From an uncultured Acholeplasmatales bacterium (GTDB lineage: Bacteria; Bacillota_I; Bacilli_A; ML615J-28; CAG-698), in assembly GCA_937877075.1 (NCBI GenBank), contig CALEGD010000091.1:1-9106 (forward strand): a stretch of DNA of 9,106 nt. The letters run 5' to 3'. A program made the position numbers and the translations under genes. Shown here one piece after another: positions 5,691 to 9,106 of the stretch. The notes beneath the pieces are model-generated. The model did not search any database. It had not been told where the DNA came from and saw nothing but the letters and a program-made list of their open reading frames with translations. The first letter of the stretch is position 1, and each line of letters opens with the position of its first letter.

Positions 5691-7143
5691 CGCCTACCCG
5701 TTTAAACGCATCACCATACAAATCATTTATCATTTCTTCTTTTTCTTTTTTAATTCGTTCCAATTCTTTTTTAACATCTGAAGTCCACGGATGTTGACTG
5801 ATGATTGTTTCACTAGACAACACACCGGTTGACTTTTGACAGTTATCTATAGATTCAGATTCATTTATTAAAATGTCGCGGTTAAAAATAATAGTTACTT
5901 CGTCATTTTCAAAATTACCTACTCCAGTGTTGGCAAAATGAACATCAATAAACCAGAGCAATTCCTCAAAAGACGCTTGATATTCTGTCTCCATCCCATT
6001 CGCATCTAGATCAATATCACTATACATTGATTGGATGTTCATTTGGTTGGGATTCCCTTCCATCCTGTCATCCTTTGCGTCATAACCCCTTGCATTTTCT
6101 ATTAGTGCATTTTTGAAAATCTCATGAATAACTCTGTAATTTTCAGCGTTAATTTCAACCGTTAAGGTTTCTACCCCTCCCTCAACTCCCTCAACACTTT
6201 TAACTTTAACCGCCCCATACTGGGCAAGGTTATATCTAAATTCTGCAAGATTCGTTCCCTCATAGTTTTTAATAACTAAAATAGTATTTCGCGCATCCTC
6301 TTGCATATTGTTTTGGAAGTCTGAAAGAATTGTATTGATTCCGTCTTGTAATGATTTAACTCGTTTAATTAGCGGAAGTTCTTTATTATTATATTTAAAC
6401 GGAATCAAGGGAATCTTATTCCAGTTGTAATCTTTCCCCCCAATGCTCATATAATCACTCGATGGGTTTTCAATATCGCTGACTAGATGATTGTTTATGA
6501 GGAGATACCGTTCAATTCCTTTCGTGGTATAAATCTCAACTCGTTCAATAGTTCTTTCCTTTTTTCCGTCATACACATCTACTTCATATAACCTAATGGC
6601 AAAATCAAGAATGGTATGTTCGGCATCGCTCCAAAAAGGGAGTATCTCATAAGGTTCAAACTTCTTAAAACAGAGTTCTCCTTGTTCATCATAGTACGGA
6701 TGAATCCAAGCAATACCACCATTAAGTGAATCCTCGCCAATATTTTTGAGTGTTCTAAGGAATTTTTTATTGAAGAGTTTCGTCAGCGCTTTTTTGTATT
6801 GGTCATTCTCTGTATCAAAAGTTAAGGGTTTACCAAGTAGATAATTCACTTTCTGATCGACCATTTTTCCATACTGGTTATCGATGATTTTGTTATTTGG
6901 TAAGTTTTCAACTTCTGCAAGAAGTCCACCCTCACCTATGACGGTTCGTTTTCGTTTTAGAATATCATGTTCATTTTGATAATACTTCTCCCCGGTGATC
7001 ATCAGTTTTCGTTTGGTGGAGGTTTTCCATTTATTTATTTCACGTTCAAGGAGTTCTTTATCAGTCAATTTATTTTGAGCGCCCAACGCAATTAGTTTAT
7101 TGACTCTATCTGTTTCCTTATTAAAAATATTAAAACTGAACAA
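5671..7143 (-). CDS. Portal protein, SPP1 gp6-like
   Basis: A 490-residue portal protein of the Gp6-like family and of normal length. It forms the dodecameric ring at one vertex through which DNA enters and leaves, and it docks the terminase. Visible hallmarks are GEKYYQNEHDILKRKR (51-66), KMVDQKVNYLLGKPLTFD (93-110), SLNGGIAWIHPYYDEQGEL (139-157) with FEPYEILPFW, and later NKIPLIPFKYN and the SLQDGINTILSDFQNNMQED helix of the stem region. The C-terminus is charged and coiled-coil-like (ERIKKEKEEM). The start is TTG (7141-7143), because the nearest in-frame upstream codons end in a TGA. An AAAAGGAG ribosome-binding site (7156-7163) overlaps the terL stop, with a rather long 12-base spacing. 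The 3' end overlaps the MuF gene. Confidence 0.95.
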   Translation of the reverse strand: MFSFNIFNKETDRVNKLIALGAQNKLTDKELLEREINKWKTSTKRKLMITGEKYYQNEHDILKRKRTVIGEGGLLAEVENLPNNKIIDNQYGKMVDQKVNYLLGKPLTFDTENDQYKKALTKLFNKKFLRTLKNIGEDSLNGGIAWIHPYYDEQGELCFKKFEPYEILPFWSDAEHTILDFAIRLYEVDVYDGKKERTIERVEIYTTKGIERYLLINNHLVSDIENPSSDYMSIGGKDYNWNKIPLIPFKYNNKELPLIKRVKSLQDGINTILSDFQNNMQEDARNTILVIKNYEGTNLAEFRYNLAQYGAVKVKSVEGVEGGVETLTVEINAENYRVIHEIFKNALIENARGYDAKDDRMEGNPNQMNIQSMYSDIDLDANGMETEYQASFEELLWFIDVHFANTGVGNFENDEVTIIFNRDILINESESIDNCQKSTGVLSSETIISQHPWTSDVKKELERIKKEKEEMINDLYGDAFKRVGDDEDGE

Positions 7144-7155
7144 TGGTTCCGTTCA

Positions 7156-7163
7156 CTCCTTTT
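7156..7163 (-). promoter_or_regulatory. Shine-Dalgarno site for the TTG-started portal gene
   Basis: AAAAGGAG on the minus strand overlaps the terL stop codon (7162-7164) and lies 12 bases before the TTG at 7141-7143. It is the only ribosome-binding site near the portal gene and supports the non-ATG start despite the long spacing. Confidence 0.7.
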
Positions 7164-8487
7164 ACTCGAAACTGAATCTATCCCCTATTAGAAAATCTTC
7201 CATCCCATATCGCATAGCATCTAACAAGTGATTAAAGTCATCAACCGGCTTATTTATCGTTGTCCCGAATTTATCAACATCCCAAGTATAATTGCTAATT
7301 TCTGTTAGAAAATTAACACATCGTGGATGAATGATTATTTTAAACCCTTGTATAAATTGAATTCCGTTATTAACTGAATCTTTTCCTTTCCTTGCCCCAA
7401 CAATATTTCTAAGTCCAAGTTCTCTAAGTTCAACAATACTCTTTGGTTCTGCCGAATCTGCCCGGATTTTTTCTTTCGCATAACCCATACTTAAGATATT
7501 TTGATATATTTTTTTATTGGTGAGAGCTTTTTCATACATTTCATCAAATACGTATATTTCCCGATGATCAATATCAACCAATCCACAAAATAAACCACTT
7601 GGATCATTCGTATAACCAAAGTCTAACCCGAACGCTGATTTCATGTTTTTGAATTTCTCTATCCGGTGATCAAATGCTCGCTCTTCCCAGTTATCATAAA
7701 TTAACCCTTCAACAACTCCCCAATCACCAAGACCGGCTACCTTGTACCGCCTGGGGTTGTTCTTTTTCATAGTTTCAAACACTTTTTTATCAGCGTCATC
7801 TAAAAATTCATTACACCGGTAATCTGTTGTTTTAGCTAATATTTCTTCATCTTGGACATCGAAGAACCGTTTCTTAATCCAGTGTCTTTCGTTCCAAGGG
7901 TTAAAAGTTAATGTTAATTGTTTATATAGTCCTTCGGGAACCTTGCCCCTGATTGATTCATCCAACATATCAAAATCAGCTTCATTCATGATCTCATATG
8001 CTTCTTCAATCCACATCCAACAAAGATTTCCAACCTCAACGGTGATGGAAGTAACTTTCAGCGGATCATCTAACCCCCGAAAGTAGATTTTCTGTCCTGT
8101 TGGCATATATGTCATCTCTAGTGGTGATTCTTTGGTTTCCCAAAATGCTTCTACACCCAATCGCCGAATAGCCCATCTTAACTCTGTAAAACAAGAATCT
8201 TTTAGCGTTCGGAAAACCTTCCTAACAACTAAAAGATTCGCTTCTGGATATTTCATCATGTTAGTTATAAAATATAATGCTGTTGTTTTTGACTTTTTGG
8301 ATGCGCGTGATCCTTTTACTACCCGGTATCTACCCTTGAATTGCCAAAAATCTTTATAAGCTGTTCCTATTACTTCTGGTAATTTTATTTCTAACTTTGT
8401 TAACGTTGAACGTTCCTGTTGAGGAAGGTAAATTTTTTTTTGATAATCAAAAACATATTGTGAACTAATGTTATTCTTCAAGTTCAT
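7162..8487 (-). CDS. terL: Terminase large subunit (packaging ATPase and nuclease)
   Basis: A 441-residue two-domain motor that cuts concatemeric DNA and pumps it through the portal using ATP. Counting from ATG 8487, the Walker A-type loop is KGSRASKKSKTT (58-69), the Walker B is LCWMWIEEAYE (155-165, acidic pair Glu161/Glu162) and the coupling motif is LTFNPWNERHW (193-203). The RuvC-like nuclease shows GLDFGYTNDPS (Asp289), RADSAEPKS (Asp344) and FNHLLDAMRYG (Asp423), so all catalytic acids appear intact. The family is the PBSX/SPP1 gp2 type. The frame is open further to a TTG at 8505, but that has no ribosome-binding site. ATG 8487 is preceded by GGAG at short spacing, so it was chosen. 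It overlaps terS by 17 bases. Confidence 0.96.
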   Translation of the reverse strand: MNLKNNISSQYVFDYQKKIYLPQQERSTLTKLEIKLPEVIGTAYKDFWQFKGRYRVVKGSRASKKSKTTALYFITNMMKYPEANLLVVRKVFRTLKDSCFTELRWAIRRLGVEAFWETKESPLEMTYMPTGQKIYFRGLDDPLKVTSITVEVGNLCWMWIEEAYEIMNEADFDMLDESIRGKVPEGLYKQLTLTFNPWNERHWIKKRFFDVQDEEILAKTTDYRCNEFLDDADKKVFETMKKNNPRRYKVAGLGDWGVVEGLIYDNWEERAFDHRIEKFKNMKSAFGLDFGYTNDPSGLFCGLVDIDHREIYVFDEMYEKALTNKKIYQNILSMGYAKEKIRADSAEPKSIVELRELGLRNIVGARKGKDSVNNGIQFIQGFKIIIHPRCVNFLTEISNYTWDVDKFGTTINKPVDDFNHLLDAMRYGMEDFLIGDRFSFE

Positions 8488-8971
8488 CTTCTCCAGAAAT
8501 AACAACAGGAATATTCAAATTCACATCTAATTTATCGTTCCACATTCCAAGATGTTTGCCTAATAATTCAAGTGCTTTCATTTTAGGAGAAAGTTTCACT
8601 TCTCGTTCAATTCCTAAATCACCTGATTTAGTTGGAAACTGTTTAACTTTTATGGATTCAATACAAGCAAGATCTTCATCTGTTGCGTTATTTTTTATTT
8701 CACAATCGTCATTTACAATATCAGTTATATTAACAAAAGCAATTTTAGCCAATTCAATGACAATTCTATCTTGATTAATTCCTGTTCTCTTACTTCTTTT
8801 AGCCATTGCTTTAGCAATAGCCGTTTGAACTGTAGTTTTCTGTAGTAACTGATATCCTATTTCACTTGCTCGTTGAACTGAATATCCTGCTCTAATTGCT
8901 GCTTGTGTTGCGTTCAAGTCAATTAGATATTCTTCAACGAACGTTTGTTGTTTTTTAGTCAACTTTGCCAT
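8471..8971 (-). CDS. terS: Terminase small subunit
   Basis: A 166-residue protein that recognises the phage packaging site and presents DNA to the large subunit. The start MAKLTKKQQTFVEEYLIDLN is typical of the Terminase_2 family, and NATQAAIRAGYS with RASEIGYQLLQ (20-44) forms the helix-turn-helix DNA-binding domain. A central oligomerisation region (about 65-135) is followed by MKALELLGKHLGMW (131-144), also characteristic, and an acidic tail (EDELEE) that probably contacts the large subunit. ATG 8971 is favoured over longer in-frame starts at 9064 and 8992 because AAGGAGAGGTG (8979-8989) ends 7 bases upstream and the family start matches exactly. The upstream extension would cover a hairpin leader and shows no family resemblance. 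Confidence 0.95.
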   Translation of the reverse strand: MAKLTKKQQTFVEEYLIDLNATQAAIRAGYSVQRASEIGYQLLQKTTVQTAIAKAMAKRSKRTGINQDRIVIELAKIAFVNITDIVNDDCEIKNNATDEDLACIESIKVKQFPTKSGDLGIEREVKLSPKMKALELLGKHLGMWNDKLDVNLNIPVVISGEDELEE

Positions 8972-8978
8972 TCCGCAA

Positions 8979-8989
8979 CACCTCTCCTT
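8979..8989 (-). promoter_or_regulatory. Shine-Dalgarno site that fixes the terS start
   Basis: AAGGAGAGGTG on the minus strand, 7 bases upstream of the ATG at 8969-8971. It rules against the longer in-frame starts at 9064 and 8992. Confidence 0.85.
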
Positions 8990-9003
8990 CATAAAAAATA
9001 AAT

Positions 9004-9050
9004 GAAAAGAGAACATCCTGGCAGGAGGTAAACCAGAATATTCCCTTTTC
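9004..9050 (-). terminator. Hairpin in the terS leader, possible intrinsic terminator or leader structure
   Basis: On the minus strand GAAAAGGGAA (9041-9050) pairs with TTCTCTTTTC (9004-9013) over 10 positions with one G-U wobble. A nested CTGG/CCAG stem (9033-9036 with 9018-9021) lies in the loop. ATTTATTTTTTA follows downstream, a broken T-rich tract. This could end transcription from the gene upstream of terS, outside the window, or act as a leader structure. The interrupted T tract and large loop make termination less certain than for the hairpin at 3203-3239. Confidence 0.45.
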
Positions 9051-9106
9051 TCATAACACAACATTTGAGACTCTTGGAGTACTTACCAATCCTATTTAGG
9101 ACTGAT
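9051..9106. other. Region upstream of the terS hairpin, no gene recognised
   Basis: No coding region, tRNA or convincing -35/-10 promoter pair was seen here. A short inverted repeat, TCCTA-TT-TAGGA (9090-9101), could be a protein-binding site, but such a repeat is easily found by chance. The true start of the transcript probably lies beyond the window edge. Confidence 0.3.

Noticed and set aside
8488..8505. TTG 8505 as the start of terL.
   Set aside because: There is no ribosome-binding site before it, while ATG 8487 is preceded by GGAG; homologues would settle the point.
8972..9064. A longer terS starting at ATG 9064 or 8992.
   Set aside because: The extension covers the leader hairpin, has no family resemblance, and the strong ribosome-binding site with the typical MAKLTKKQ start supports ATG 8971.
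9060..9106. A tRNA or attachment site at the right edge.
   Set aside because: No T-arm consensus, CCA end or cloverleaf pairing could be found, and there is no integrase nearby.
1..9106. CRISPR array, insertion sequence, homing endonuclease or intron.
   Set aside because: No regularly spaced repeats, transposase, HNH or GIY-YIG-like protein was seen, and the terminase, portal and capsid genes are uninterrupted.

Overview
The window is the head-morphogenesis and DNA-packaging module of a tailed siphophage or prophage of the SPP1-like type. Every supported gene is on the minus strand, so transcription runs from position 9106 towards 1. The host is most likely a low-GC Gram-positive bacterium (Bacillota). 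The evidence is the AT-rich sequence, Shine-Dalgarno sites of the AAGGAGG kind, use of TTG and GTG starts beside ATG, tightly abutting genes, and the protein families themselves. TGA is used as a stop, so a Mycoplasma-type code is unlikely. Nothing here shows whether the source is a free phage or an integrated prophage: there is no integrase, att site or bacterial gene.

In transcription order the layout is: a structured leader with a possible terminator (about 8972-9106); small terminase (8471-8971); large terminase (7162-8487); portal (5671-7143); a long MuF-type minor head protein with a C-terminal zinc-metalloprotease-like domain (3510-5690); a 77-residue unknown protein directly abutting it (3276-3509); an intrinsic terminator hairpin (3203-3239); a 62-residue unknown protein (2994-3182); a 37-residue mini-gene (2891-3004); GP20-type scaffold (2313-2891); HK97-fold major capsid protein (1351-2307); an Ig-bearing head accessory protein (763-1335); its short paralogue with a HeH/SAP-like helical segment (482-763); a head-tail connector of the gp15/gp6 type (98-481); and the first 19 codons of the next gene, probably the head-closure or stopper protein (1-59).

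The order terS-terL-portal-minor head-scaffold-capsid-connector-stopper is the classic one. TerS selects phage DNA, and TerL pumps it through the portal into a prohead built from capsid protein on the scaffold. The connector and stopper then seal the head for tail attachment. No prohead protease gene is present, as in SPP1, where a separate scaffold is used.

The most unusual part is the block at about 2891-4600. It holds the HExxH domain fused to the MuF protein, the tiny gene abutting it, a terminator in the middle of the late operon, and two further tiny genes. This layout fits a MuF polymorphic toxin with an adjacent immunity candidate, but that function is inferred and untested. The second notable point is the tandem pair of paralogues after the capsid gene, one of which has gained an Ig-like domain.
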